Positions 1-9,760 of a stretch of 47,374 bases of DNA are shown here, piece after piece. Under the pieces are notes generated by a model. That model was not told the origin of the DNA. It made no database searches and worked only from the letters and a program-made list of their open reading frames with translations. Position 1 is the first letter of the stretch. Every line of letters begins with the position of its first letter. Source of the stretch: Planctomycetota bacterium (GTDB lineage: Bacteria > Planctomycetota > UBA1135 > GCA-002686595); assembly GCA_016712565.1 (NCBI GenBank), contig JADJQU010000016.1:1-47374 (forward strand). Reading direction: 5' to 3'. The position numbers and the translations under genes were made by a program.

Positions 1-255
1 TGCGGCGTCAAGGAACAGTCCGCCACCGACGCTCGACAAGTAAAGGTCCAAGTCGCCGGGAGGCACGGCGGCTTGTCCCTGAGAGTCAACGAGATGGACC
101 TCCACGACCGCGCGCACCCCCGGCAGGACATTCGCCGGTGCTACGAGACGCACCGCAGCCGGTGCATGCTGAGCGGTCGCCGGCGCGATCGAGGCAAGGG
201 CCAAAACGGGGCCGGAAACGCACGCGATCCATGCCAGGGCAAGATGTGCAGGCAT
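1..255 (-). CDS. Secreted protein, N-terminal part only (runs off the window)
   Basis: An open frame of 85 codons starts with ATG at 255 on the minus strand and is still open at position 1. The start is supported by a strong ribosome binding site, AAGGAAG, a few bases upstream. The N-terminus begins MPAHLALAWIACVSG, has a hydrophobic stretch to about residue 24 and a likely signal-peptidase site after ATAQ (near residue 29), so the product is exported. The visible mature part (AAVRLVAPANVLPG, then VVEVHLVDSQG) has the beta-rich look of a bacterial Ig-like domain, but too little is present to assign a family. Confidence 0.65.
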   Translation of the reverse strand, partial: MPAHLALAWIACVSGPVLALASIAPATAQHAPAAVRLVAPANVLPGVRAVVEVHLVDSQGQAAVPPGDLDLYLSSVGGGLFLDAA

Positions 256-951
256 CAATCTTCCTTGGGAGGCCAACTCGGGGGGCGAGAGCAATCTGAT
301 CGCAGGGGCAAAGCAGGGAATGGCCGGTGCGAATGGCCTCGCTCCACGGTACCACCGGCAAGCGGGCCCGGTGTGACCGGTCGGCGTGGAACATGGGATT
401 CCCAGGCGCATGAGCCTGCTGTCCGTGCCTCCCCCGGGTGGACGTGGGGCCGGAGGGTCGCTCTTCTGGCGGATTCCTGTCGGGCCCGCCGCTCAGCCTG
501 AGAACCCTGGGTCGCAGCGCAATCAACGTGCAGGCTGCTCTTCGCGGCTGTGCGGCGCGTGCACAGCACGATCAGGTCGCGATTGGGGGGCCTTGGGCGA
601 CGGGCAGCCGGTGGGCGGCGCTCGCGGGTCTCGCAATGTGGCGGCATCGACGCTCGAGCCCCTTGGCGTTCAACGGAATGCTGTCGTGCGCAGTGCACAG
701 CGAATCGTAGAGCATCGACCTGCAAGCTGCGCGACGGGCGGCCTGCTCTCGTTGGGGGGGGCGCGGCGCGGACCTGGAAGGCGGCTCTCGGCCGCAAGCG
801 CCGGCAGGATCCCCCGTCGGGCACGGGTCCCGAGTTCCCCGCGGGGCCGTCGGCGCGGCTGGAGGTCGGCCCCTCGGGACCGGGTTTTGGACGGAGGCCC
901 CGCGCGCCACGAGCCCCGGGCGGCGCTACGCTTTGAGGCTCGCCCCGGCCC
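256..951. other. Intergenic stretch, no gene seen
   Basis: About 700 bases lie between the divergent secreted-protein start at 255 (-) and the glycosyltransferase start at 952 (+). Open frames here overlap on several strands, are Arg/Pro/Gly-rich and have no recognisable protein features. The stretch must carry the promoters of both divergent genes, but I see no convincing -35/-10 pair. Because frames around it are damaged, a decayed or mis-sequenced gene cannot be excluded. Confidence 0.5.
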
Positions 952-2321
952 ATGCGCATCCTGATCACCTCGCCCGTCTTTCCGCCCGATCTCGGCGGCC
1001 CGCCGCCCACGGGGTACCCGTTCGAGGTCGTCTCGATCCTGCCGGCTTCGATGCCCGTGCGCTACCTGCGCGCCTTCTTCGTCGTGCTGCGCCACGCCCG
1101 CGATTGCGACGTGGTGTACGTCAACGAGCACCTGGCGCTCCTGCACGGTGCTCGCGGGCGCGCCTGCGGGGCAAGCAGGTGGTGATGCGCATGATGGTCG
1201 ACGGCGCCTGGGAGATCAGCCACCGGAAGGGCTGGATCGGCGGCGACACCATCGACGCGTTCCAGGGCAAGCAGTACGGCTGGAGGGTGGGCCTGATGCG
1301 GCGCCTGCAACGGCTGTGGTGGGGCAAGGCCCAGCGGATCATCGCCTGCTCCAACTACCTGCGCTCGATCGCGGTGTCCAACTACGGCGTGCCGGGCGAG
1401 AAGGTGCGCCTGATTCCCAACGCCTACAACGGGCCCGCCCCGGATTCACTGCGCGAATCGCCGCGCGAGGCGCGCGCGAACCTCGGCCTCGAGGAGGGGC
1501 CGCGCTACCTGCTCACGATTTGCCGCCTGATGGTCTGGAAGCGTGGACGGGATCATCGCCGCCCTCAAGAGCCTGCCCGGCGACGTGCGGCTCCTGGTGG
1601 CGGGGACGGCGACATGCTGGAGCCCTGGAAGCGCTACGCCGAGGAGCAGGGGCTTGCGGCGCGCGTGCATTTCCTGGGCAATCGACCCTATGCGGACATT
1701 CCCTACCTGATCCGCGCCTCGGAGGTGTTCGTGCTCAATTCCACCTATGAAGGTTGAGCCACACGCTGCTGGAAGTCTGCGCCCCTGGGCACGCCCGCGG
1801 TGGCCACCGACATCGGCGGCAATCCGGAGGTGATCGAGCAGGGGTCAACGGCCTCCCTGGTGGCCCCGGGCCGGCCTGAGGAGCTCCCCGCGCCATCGGG
1901 CGTCTCCTGGACGAGCCCCAGCTGCGCCAGCGCTCTCCGAGGAGAGCATCCGCCGCATGGGCCGCTTCTCTCCCGAGGCAACTTTACGCAAGTGGAAGCC
2001 ACCCTGCGCGACGCCGCTGCGCGCGCGTCTTGGGCCCTGGCCCGCCGGGAGCCGGGCCTCGTGGAGCGCATGGCCGCCGCGCTCTTTCGCCGGTATGACG
2101 CGCCGCGCAACACCTCCGGGCTCAACGCCCAGGTCTTCGACGCCCTGGTGATGCTCACCGCCCGTGGGCTCGGGCCCGCGGCCATCGCCAGGGGACACGA
2201 GGCCGTCGTCGAGTTGACCCCCCAGATGCACGCCGGCCGCCGCAACCGCCTGCGGCTGCTGGGTTTCGACGCCGAGCGCGCCGAGGCGCTGAGCGGGCTC
2301 CACACGCGCAATTTCATGTAG
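952..2321 (+). pseudogene. Glycosyltransferase family 4-like protein, broken by about seven frameshifts
   Basis: The reading starts at ATG 952 with MRILITSPVFPPDLGGP, the classic start of a GT-B glycosyltransferase (nucleotide-sugar dependent, cytosolic face of the membrane). Joining frames recovers a DVVYVN segment, then RGKQVVMRMMVDGAW, NYGVPGEKVRLIPNAYN, LLTICRLMVWKR, VDGIIAALKSLPGDVRLLVAG, VHFLGNRPYADIPYL and the donor-binding region LGTPAVATDIGGNPEVIEQG. Frame changes are needed near 1160, 1545, 1610, 1753, 1783, 1890, 1930 and 1983, many beside G or C runs. The segment after GGP is also shorter than usual. The last 100 residues, ending LSGLHTRNFM, are not typical of the family and may belong to a separate gene. 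Since the neighbouring gene is equally broken while the rest of the window is clean, sequence error is more likely than true decay. Confidence 0.7.
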
Positions 2322-2620
2322 GTAGCCCGCTCCGTTTGATCGCCCGAAGCCGACACTCCGTCTCTGGCAGCGGATGGCGTCCAAGGGGCCGCACCTGTCA
2401 GGTCCCACGTCGGACAGCATGCTTGTTTCGCGCTCGACCCTCGGGGCAGGGGAATTGGTCATTCGCGCGGAACCATGGTCGCGACGGTGGGTTTCTGCAC
2501 CGGCCCAATCCCCCGTGTCGATCAGCCACTCTGCCCGCGATGGGGCGGGATCGGCAGTTCGGGGATGGGGTCGATGGGCGCGGCTCTCGAGTCTTCTGTT
2601 CCTAAGGGGGGGGGGTTCCC

Positions 2621-3882
2621 GTGGATCATGAACAACACAAGGCGGGAAAGTACGTCGCGGCCATTCTCAGGCTCGGGCGTTCGTGTTTGCTGGCGATCCT
2701 GCTCACGAGTGGGGTCGCGATCCTGAAGGCGGATGCGGAGCGCTTGCGAGCAACCGGGCCGTGGGTTGCAGGCGTGGCCGCGGTGGTCTTGCTCGCCCTG
2801 CTCCTGCTCCTGCACTTCCACTCCCGGGGGCGAGGTCCCGAGGGCCTCGGCAGCCTGGGCAGGGCCGCGTTCTCGAATCTCGACCGGAGGTCGCTCATCG
2901 CCTCGGTGGGACTGTGCGGGTGCGTCCTGCTGATCTTTCGGCCGACCAACCGCAGGGCCCCCTGGCTCGGCAGGGCCTGGGGCTGGCGAACCCGGACTCG
3001 TCGTTGGAGCTGCAGACCCAGGTGCTGGCAGCCGAGGTCCAGGCACCCAGGGAAGCGCCGTCCGCTGTCGACTTCGGGCCCCCCGAGGCCCCCCAGGCGA
3101 CCGTCGAAGTGACCCCATCCGAGGGGACACAGGTCATCTGGGTTCATCGGTGGTTCGGTGTGCCCTCCGGACTGATCGTCGCCTTGGTTCTGGTGAACGT
3201 CTGGCTCAGCCACGCGCGCGGAGAAGGAACTCGACGACGAGGCGGACCAACTCATTCGGGTCGGAGGGTCCATTCGCGATCTCAACTTCATTCTGGGTCC
3301 CACGGCTGAAAGATCGCAGACCTGGAGAGATCCATACCAGACCGAGCGCCGGCGCCTCGTTAGCCGGTTCAACAGGTATGTCGCACATCTCACGTCCGCC
3401 GAGTGCTTCGAGAGGGGTCTCCAACGGAGGCCGCAACGCAACCAGGTCCCAAGGCGACAAGTTGATGACCAGACTGCGAAGCGGCGTCGGGGAATTGGTC
3501 GGCAGGATCCATGGAACGACCCCGAACGTCGCGGTCTGGATCAGGCGCTGGAACTTCAGAAGGAGGTCTCCGAGGCCATGGACCGCCGCGGGGATCGGGT
3601 TTGCAACGGCGCACAGCGGGTGCCGCCACTGATGCTGCTACTCGTCGTGCTCGCGACCAGCATCTGGCTGGCGCCCTTCCTCACCATGGTGGGCCGGAGT
3701 CGGCTCGGTATTCCAGCTGCACGCAGGCCCTCATTCCGATGCTCACGATCACCATCTGCCTCGCCTTGGTTGATCTGATCATCGTGCTCGACTCCCCCTA
3801 CTCGGAGCCTATGGCCGTGGACCTGGGGAGCTTGGATCGCCTCCACCCCGTCGAGGAAACCCAGCCCCGGCCAGCACGGTGA
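2621..3882 (+). pseudogene. Integral membrane protein resembling DUF4239 (bestrophin-like), frameshifted
   Basis: A GTG start at 2621 lies 5 bases after an AAGGGGGGGGG tract that can serve as ribosome binding site. The first frame encodes two or three hydrophobic helices (LLAILLTSGVAILKA, VAAVVLLALLLLLHF, LIASVGLCGCVLLIF). The frame then shifts near 2950, back near 3218 and again near 3715. The joined product has a helix at GLIVALVLVNVWLSHA, a long charged segment with a possible coiled coil (EKELDDEADQLIRVGGSIRD), a helix LMLLLVVLATSIWLAPFL and an ending LTITICLALVDLIIVLDSPY. That order matches DUF4239 proteins, where the last helix is followed by a D-x-P motif. The function of that family is not established. 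The N-terminal extra helices are unusual for it. The family call is mine by pattern only. Confidence 0.45.
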
Positions 3883-4092
3883 TGGCGCACCCCCCAGAAG
3901 GGGGCGCGGGTCTTCCAGAAGCACGAAATCGCCCCTCTCGCCTGCCGGCGCTCCTCGAGCAGGCGCCTCAGGAGCCCGGGCGCCAGCCGCTTCACCCCGC
4001 GGTTGGGGGTGAGGACCACCCTGGAGCGCCCGCAGAGGCTGGCCTACGGATCGTTCACGACCCGGGTTGCGGGGGGGCGGGTACACTCCGGC

Positions 4093-4136
4093 CTGGGAGC
4101 CCCTCGGTTCGATGAGGGGCCTCCAGGGCCTCCCAG
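4093..4136. repeat. Nested inverted repeat (hairpin)
   Basis: Outer arms CTGGGAG (4093-4099) and CTCCCAG (4130-4136) enclose inner arms CCCCTC (4100-4105) and GAGGGG (4114-4119) with an 8-base loop. It could be a terminator of the upstream gene or a regulatory hairpin in the leader region. There is no T-tract. Confidence 0.35.
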
Positions 4137-4169
4137 ACCGGGTGGCGACCCCCGGCCCGAGCGCCCGGG

Positions 4170-4175
4170 TATACT
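4170..4175 (+). promoter_or_regulatory. Candidate -10 element (TATACT)
   Basis: TATACT sits 75 bases upstream of the TTG start of the radical SAM gene in otherwise very GC-rich DNA. No good -35 is visible. A similar TACACT, also preceded by CGGG, lies at 4082-4087. Confidence 0.3.
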
Positions 4176-4250
4176 CTTACGTCCACGGAAGGTCCGAAAG
4201 GGCTCTTCTCACCGCACCGCACCGCGTCCCTCACCACCGGAAGCCACGCC

Positions 4251-5822
4251 TTGAAAGTCCTGTTCATCGAGGAGTACCTCCCCCAGGAGATGCTCGGGAT
4301 CATGTGGCTCTCGCGAGCCATCAAGGACGCCGGGCATGAGACCAAGGCGCTGTTCATCCCGGACACCCAGTGGCTGGACAAGCTCAAGGAGTACAACCCC
4401 GACGTCGTCTGCTACTCGGTCACCACCGGCATCCACACGTTCCTCGTGGACGTGAACCGCAAGGTCAAGGAGGTGATGCCGAACGTGTACTCGATCTTCG
4501 GCGGTCCCCACGCGACCTTCACGCCGGAGCTGGTGGAGGAGGTCGGCGTCGACGCCATCTGCCGCGGGGAGGGCGAGTACGCCATCGTCGAGCTCCTGGA
4601 GCGGATGCGGCAGGGCCAGCCCTTCCAGGACATCCAGAACTTCTGGTTCAAGGACCCCAAGACCGGCGAGATCATCAAGAACCCCCAGCGCCCGCTGGTG
4701 CAGGACCTCGACAGCCTGGGCTTCCCCGACCGCGAGGTGATCTACGACGCGGGCGCGGTCTACCGCGACGCCGACCGCAAGGTGTTCGTCAGTCAGCGCG
4801 GCTGCCCGATGCCCTGCTCGTTCTGCTTCCACCACGCCTGGAAGAAGAAGGTCTACGACGTCAAGAACTCCGAGTACGTGCGCAAGCGCTCGGTCTCGCA
4901 CCTGATCCAGGAGATCCAGCAGGTCAAGGCGAAGTACAACCTGAAGTTCGTCCACTTCGTCGACGACATCTTCAATTTGCGCAATGACTGGATGGAGGAG
5001 TTCTGCGAACGCTACCCCAAGGAAGTCGGGTTGCCGTTCGACGTGATCCTGATGGCCAACATGACCACCGAGCGGCACATCGAGCTCCTGGCCAAGGCGG
5101 GCTGCGTGTACGCGCGCATCGCCCTCGAGGCGGCCAGCGACTACGTCCGCAACGCGGTGTTCCGCAAGCACACGACCAGGAAGCAGCTCACCGACGCGTC
5201 GTTCTGGATCAGGAAGCACGGGATCCGTCTGGGCACGCTCAACATGCTCGGCGGCCCCGGGGGCACGATCGAGGACGAGCTGGACACGCTGCGGCTCAAC
5301 ATCGAGTGCAAGGCGGATCACCCGCTGGTCTCGATCATGCAGCCCTACCCGCAGTTCGACATCGAGAACATCACGCGGCAGATGGGCTACGCGATTTCCG
5401 CCTACGACGAGTTCCCGGACAACTTCCGTCGCACCTCGTCGATCCAGTACGACAACAAGCGCGAGATCGAGAACCTGCACAAGTGGTTCCCGATCGCGGT
5501 GCGCTACCCCTGGGTGATGCCCATCGTGCCCAAGGCGATCAAGATCAAGTGGATGGCCCGGCCGTACCTGATCATGTACATGCTGTTCGCCGAGTACCTG
5601 GTGGCGGAGCAGTCGAAGCTCTACGCCAAGGCCCAGGGCCTGTCGGGATTCCGCTATTCGACGCCGGTGGACTTCACGTACCGCGTGATCACCAAGGGCG
5701 TGATGCGCGTCTACGACACGATCATGATCAACATGTTCAAGCGCTTCTTCGCGCCTCGCCGCCAGCAGCTCGCGATCTCGCTGCAAATGGGCGACGAGCG
5801 CGTGGTGGCGCACATGGACTGA
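4251..5822 (+). CDS. Cobalamin-binding radical SAM protein
   Basis: Predicted 523-residue cytosolic enzyme of the class B radical SAM group. The start is TTG at 4251, supported by GGAAG seven bases upstream. Residues 1 to about 150 form a B12-binding Rossmann-like domain (MKVLFIEEYLP at the start, SIFGGPHATFTPE about 80 residues later, then CRGEGEYA). The radical SAM core carries the CX3CX2C motif RGCPMPCSFCF near residue 185, which binds the 4Fe-4S cluster that cleaves S-adenosylmethionine. LNMLGGPGGT is the usual downstream glycine-rich motif. Such enzymes methylate unreactive carbons or build lipids and secondary metabolites; the substrate cannot be read from sequence. The last 150 residues are rich in aromatic and hydrophobic residues (PYLIMYMLFAEYLV), suggesting membrane association as in lipid-modifying members. 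It stands alone, without an obvious operon partner. Confidence 0.88.
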   Translation: MKVLFIEEYLPQEMLGIMWLSRAIKDAGHETKALFIPDTQWLDKLKEYNPDVVCYSVTTGIHTFLVDVNRKVKEVMPNVYSIFGGPHATFTPELVEEVGVDAICRGEGEYAIVELLERMRQGQPFQDIQNFWFKDPKTGEIIKNPQRPLVQDLDSLGFPDREVIYDAGAVYRDADRKVFVSQRGCPMPCSFCFHHAWKKKVYDVKNSEYVRKRSVSHLIQEIQQVKAKYNLKFVHFVDDIFNLRNDWMEEFCERYPKEVGLPFDVILMANMTTERHIELLAKAGCVYARIALEAASDYVRNAVFRKHTTRKQLTDASFWIRKHGIRLGTLNMLGGPGGTIEDELDTLRLNIECKADHPLVSIMQPYPQFDIENITRQMGYAISAYDEFPDNFRRTSSIQYDNKREIENLHKWFPIAVRYPWVMPIVPKAIKIKWMARPYLIMYMLFAEYLVAEQSKLYAKAQGLSGFRYSTPVDFTYRVITKGVMRVYDTIMINMFKRFFAPRRQQLAISLQMGDERVVAHMD

Positions 5823-6444
5823 GCGCGAGCGCGGCACTTCGTCGCGAATTCGCCGCGGAGGATCCTGCCGCCGCCGGGGCGGCGGGCGGGCGCCGTGGAG
5901 GGGGGGACGGGGCCCGATCGTGCCGGGCAACGAGCCTGCCGGCCCTCGCGATCGCCCTGGAAGTGGCGCGGGACCCAGGCCGCCGCGCGCGGCTCGCTCC
6001 CACAATCGCAGGCAGGGACCCCGAGCGCGGCAACGGGATCAGGGGGCAAGCCTCATCGTCCGCCCGGTGTGCGCGGAAGGCAAGCCTGGGGGCGCGCCCT
6101 GTGCGCCCGCGAACACCTCGTCCGTGCGGATTCGCTCCAAGCGTGCTCCGAGGTCGCAGGGCGCAGGCCTGACGGGGGCGGCGGGCGTGGTACGGAACTT
6201 GCCCTGCAACTGGGCTGCGGTGGGATTGCACCCACCGGGCCGGCGAGCGGGCAAGCGGAGGACGGTCCCCTTGGTTCTCTCCGCGAAGCTGAGCGGCGGT
6301 TTGCTCCGCGAGAGCGCAACTTCCTGATTTCATGGCACTACTCAGCCCGGCCGCAGTCGCGACTTTCCGAGGCCGCGAGATCTCGCCCCGCGACCTCGAA
6401 AACGGAATCCACGCACGAATCTTCACAGGATTGGACCTCCCACA
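5823..6444. other. Intergenic stretch, no gene seen
   Basis: About 620 bases without a credible gene. An 8-base perfect inverted repeat, CCGCCGCC (5868-5875) and GGCGGCGG (5878-5885), lies 46 bases after the radical SAM stop and could end its transcript, although no T-tract follows. The rest must hold the promoter of the lipoprotein gene, which I cannot locate. Confidence 0.45.
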
Positions 6445-9400
6445 ATGAACTCCGCACTCGCTTTCACCACGCAGAAGCTCGACGCACCCCCTCAGGCCCG
6501 GCCGTTCCTTCGGCCAGGGCGTTCGTGGCTCGCCGCTTTCGGGATTGCGCTGCTCGGCGCCTGCGACGCCAGCTCGCCCGCACCGAGCTCCAACCACGCC
6601 GCCGGGACCGTCCTGGTGAACCCGGACACCGGGGACAGCTTCGTCGTCGACGCCAACCGCGGCGGACAGGCGGGACAGATCAAGCTCGTGGGGGCCTACT
6701 GGGGCCGGCTCGTGGATGTCCGTGACGTCAACGGCGTGCGGCAGTTCAAGGATCTCGTGATCGGCGACAACATCGCCTCCGACGGCGTCCACCACGACCT
6801 CGAGCTCAACGAGATCACCGACGTGGAGACGCTGACGATCCTGCACCCCGCCGGCAGCGCGGAGTATGCCGCCGCCTACGCCGAGCTGGAGCGCAATCTG
6901 CAGCCCGTGATGAAGCAGGGCGAGAGCGTGCCGCCGACCGCGACACTGACCGCGATTGCGCGCAACGCGACCTTGGTGCTCGCCTTCGACGACTTGCTGG
7001 AGCACTCGGAGATCACGCCGCAGAACGTGCGCGTGCTCACGGGCTACCCGCCCGTCGTGCCCTACGAGGCCCGCGTGATCGCCGACCCCTCCCACGGCGA
7101 CCTCCACGACGCCGATGGGAACGGCCAGGTCGAATTCCACACCACGCGCGTGCTGGTGGACATGACGGTCTCGGAGTTCGAGGCCCAGCAGGCGAGCCCG
7201 CCGCCGGCCGTGAATGCCTTGGGGCTGCCCCAGGCCTTGGTTCTCGATCAGCCGAACCTCCTGGTGCGCATTCCCACGCGGGCGGTGCCGTCGATCGGCC
7301 AGCTTTCCGTGCTTTCGAACCTGGCCGGTTCGGGCATGAACGCGGCCGCCAACGCTCCGAACGGGGCCTCCTCGGCCACGCAGGACGTGGTGCGCAGCCT
7401 GCGCTCCTCCAGCGCCGACCTGCAGGATCCGAACAACGGTTTCCTCGCCTCCACTCCGCGGCCGCGCCTGGTGGGCGTTCAACCGATCGCGCTGCTCACC
7501 GTGACGCCCCTGGGCGGCGTGAACTACCGGATCAGCGCCGCCTTCGACGCGGCCACGTGCGCGCCGCGGCCGAAGAAGGGCGATGTGATCCGCGTCTCGA
7601 GCTCGGTGGTCGGCGTCGTCGACCAGGACGGGACGGCCCCGTCCGCCGGGACCATCACCGACGTGCTGGTGCGCCTGGAGTCGGGCAACAGCACGAACTT
7701 CCTGCCCGGCCCGGCCCAGTACCTGATGCGCTTCGACCCAGCCTTCGGGGTGCCGCCGGCCTGTTTCGTCAGGATCGGCCCCACGCCGGGCGCCGCGCCG
7801 GACCAGGGCGTCCAGCCGGACTCGACCTTCACCGTGCGCTTCACCAAGGCCATGGATCCGCGCTCGATGTCCGCCTTCGAGACCTTCGGCATCACGCGCG
7901 TGACCAACGCCAATCCCGTCATCCCCTTGGGGAACACGATCATTGGGACGATCCAAGCCTCGCCGGACCTGAGGGAGTTCACGTTCACGCCCCAGTTGCC
8001 CCTGGAGCGCAATCCGGCGCTGTTCCCCGCGGGCGAGGAGTATCGCCTGACGTTGGCCGGCGGCCCTGGGGGCGTGATCGACCTGTCGGGGAAGGTGCTG
8101 GTGGACAGCCTGCCGCCGTTCCTGTTCCGGCTCGATCCGGCGGCGGGGCAAGCGCGGTCGCGCGGCTTCGCCTTCCGGTTCAACAGCCCGGACGAGGACG
8201 GCAACGGCGCGCCCGAGTTGCGCGGGCAGTTCCTCTACAACCTGGTCAAGGGGACGATTCGGCCGCGGGCGGTGTCGCGCTTCAGCGCCGTGGTCGACGC
8301 CAGCCAGCCGGTGGTCGGGCTGATGACGCCGTTCACGGCGCCGATCCAGACGCCGCTGTCGAACTTGGGCAGCAAGTTGATGCACGTGTGGCGATACCAC
8401 GACATGGGCTTCAGCCTGGTGGACGAGGCGACGCTCAACCTGGACGTCGAAGGCATGTCCTGGGCGCCCCTCGGCGTGCCCCAGGTCGATCGTTTCTCGG
8501 AGTTCCGCATGGCCTTCAGCCACTCGAAATTCCTGCCGGACGAGATCTTGAATCCGATGTCTCTCCTGCCCAACTTCCCCAACTCGGGCTTGGTGAACGG
8601 ATTCGACGCCAATGTGCTGGACCCGACCAACGACCCGCTGAAGATCGTCCACCCGAAGGCCCGGGGCTACGACGTGCAACCCGTCGATGCCTTCGTGTCG
8701 AGCACGGGCACGGTGATGATGCCCTACCCCCTGAACCGCGGGGTGACGCCGGAACAGAAGCTCCGGTACACCTTCCGTGACACGGGCTTGCTGGCGGTGG
8801 GGGGGCCCAACGGCCAGGGAGTCGACACGGGGATTCTCGGCGCGGCCACTGGAGCTGCGGTGAAGCTCTACCCGGAAGGCCAGGTTCCGACTCTGGGACT
8901 GCCGCTGTTGATGGAGTTCCGTTGCTACCCGGACGACCAGGCTTTCGGCCTCAACGGGTTCAAGGTCAACCTGGCCCTGAACACCTCCGCCCGCCCCGCC
9001 TTCCGCGCCTTCTCGACCGGTGGGGTGCTCGCCAACGGGACGATCGTGCGGGTGGATCCGGACAACCAGCCCAACGCCAACGGCGGCATCTCGCCGACCG
9101 GCACTCCGACCCTCGGCAACGACGACGTGTTCTATCTCGGCCAGACGGACTTCGTCGTGCGGGTCAACCGCGTGCACACGATCTGGCTGGACACGCTGCA
9201 GTTCACGGCCCAGTATCAGACCCCCGTGGTGGAGCCTCCGGCCGCGCTTCAACCGGCGGGAACGCAGGTCGTCGTGGCCTTGCGCGGGGCCACCAACGTC
9301 ACCAACGGCGCTCCCCCCACCGGTGGGGTGATCCCGCGGCAGAACGCGAACGCCTACGATCCCTACGGGGACCCCAAGGCCGCCATCCTGGTGCCCAGCA

Positions 9401-9576
9401 ACTTCACGGCGACCTTCCCCATCGGCCCGGGCGGCGTCCCCGACAACACCTGGAAGACGAATCTCGCGCCCCTGAACAACCTGCGGTTCGTCCAGGCGCG
9501 GGTCACGATGATCTCGAATCCGGACACCCTGCTCTACCCGGAGATCACGGCACTGGGTCTGGGACTCAAGTACTGA
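6445..9576 (+). CDS. Large lipoprotein with bacterial Ig-like (Big_5/SbsA-type) region
   Basis: Predicted 1043-residue exported lipoprotein. After an unusually long N-region, the hydrophobic stretch SWLAAFGIALLGAC carries a lipobox (LLGAC) with the acylated Cys at residue 40. About residue 455, PDQGVQPDSTFTVRFTKAMD matches the start of Big_5 (SbsA Ig-like) domains, which have a conserved F-(ST)-x-x-(ML)D pattern. The remainder is beta-rich with many Asp/Asn/Gly turns and no catalytic motif. Proteins of this kind, long lipoproteins with Ig-like modules, are abundant in Planctomycetota and are thought to serve in cell-surface structure or adhesion; nothing here shows a specific role. The gene is monocistronic, ending in a strong hairpin at 9620-9655. 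The call rests on the lipobox and one domain; most of the length is of unknown fold. Confidence 0.8.
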   Translation: MNSALAFTTQKLDAPPQARPFLRPGRSWLAAFGIALLGACDASSPAPSSNHAAGTVLVNPDTGDSFVVDANRGGQAGQIKLVGAYWGRLVDVRDVNGVRQFKDLVIGDNIASDGVHHDLELNEITDVETLTILHPAGSAEYAAAYAELERNLQPVMKQGESVPPTATLTAIARNATLVLAFDDLLEHSEITPQNVRVLTGYPPVVPYEARVIADPSHGDLHDADGNGQVEFHTTRVLVDMTVSEFEAQQASPPPAVNALGLPQALVLDQPNLLVRIPTRAVPSIGQLSVLSNLAGSGMNAAANAPNGASSATQDVVRSLRSSSADLQDPNNGFLASTPRPRLVGVQPIALLTVTPLGGVNYRISAAFDAATCAPRPKKGDVIRVSSSVVGVVDQDGTAPSAGTITDVLVRLESGNSTNFLPGPAQYLMRFDPAFGVPPACFVRIGPTPGAAPDQGVQPDSTFTVRFTKAMDPRSMSAFETFGITRVTNANPVIPLGNTIIGTIQASPDLREFTFTPQLPLERNPALFPAGEEYRLTLAGGPGGVIDLSGKVLVDSLPPFLFRLDPAAGQARSRGFAFRFNSPDEDGNGAPELRGQFLYNLVKGTIRPRAVSRFSAVVDASQPVVGLMTPFTAPIQTPLSNLGSKLMHVWRYHDMGFSLVDEATLNLDVEGMSWAPLGVPQVDRFSEFRMAFSHSKFLPDEILNPMSLLPNFPNSGLVNGFDANVLDPTNDPLKIVHPKARGYDVQPVDAFVSSTGTVMMPYPLNRGVTPEQKLRYTFRDTGLLAVGGPNGQGVDTGILGAATGAAVKLYPEGQVPTLGLPLLMEFRCYPDDQAFGLNGFKVNLALNTSARPAFRAFSTGGVLANGTIVRVDPDNQPNANGGISPTGTPTLGNDDVFYLGQTDFVVRVNRVHTIWLDTLQFTAQYQTPVVEPPAALQPAGTQVVVALRGATNVTNGAPPTGGVIPRQNANAYDPYGDPKAAILVPSNFTATFPIGPGGVPDNTWKTNLAPLNNLRFVQARVTMISNPDTLLYPEITALGLGLKY

Positions 9577-9619
9577 CCGCGTCGGGCTCCGGCCGAAGGT
9601 CGGGCCTGGGACGTGCTCC

Positions 9620-9655
9620 AAGGGCGGCCGGCACGGGACCGTGCCGGCCGCCCTT
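9620..9655 (+). terminator. Strong hairpin terminator
   Basis: Perfect 17-base inverted repeat: the left arm (9620-9636) begins AAGGGCGG and the right arm (9639-9655) ends CCGCCCTT, separated by two bases, followed by TCCTT. It lies 44 bases after the stop of the lipoprotein gene. This is the clearest terminator in the window. Confidence 0.8.
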
Positions 9656-9760
9656 TCCTTGGGAGAAGTTCCTGCCCCCCGTCGGGGGAGGGAGGCCCCC
9701 AGGCGGGGACGGCGTCTGGAGATTACGCTGGGGGTCGCGCTGCGCGGGCACCAGAACCCA

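Larger units (their letters stand above)
3883..4250. other. Intergenic stretch with candidate promoter and hairpin
   Basis: No gene is convincing here. A short minus-strand frame (4019-3798) has no recognisable features. The stretch holds a nested inverted repeat (4093-4136) and the candidate -10 TATACT at 4170-4175 for the radical SAM gene. Confidence 0.45.

Noticed and set aside
3798..4019. A 73-residue minus-strand frame (MVLTPNRGVKRLAPGLLRRL)
   Set aside because: Looks somewhat protein-like but has no partner frame, no ribosome binding site and overlaps the end of the DUF4239-like gene; not enough to call a gene.
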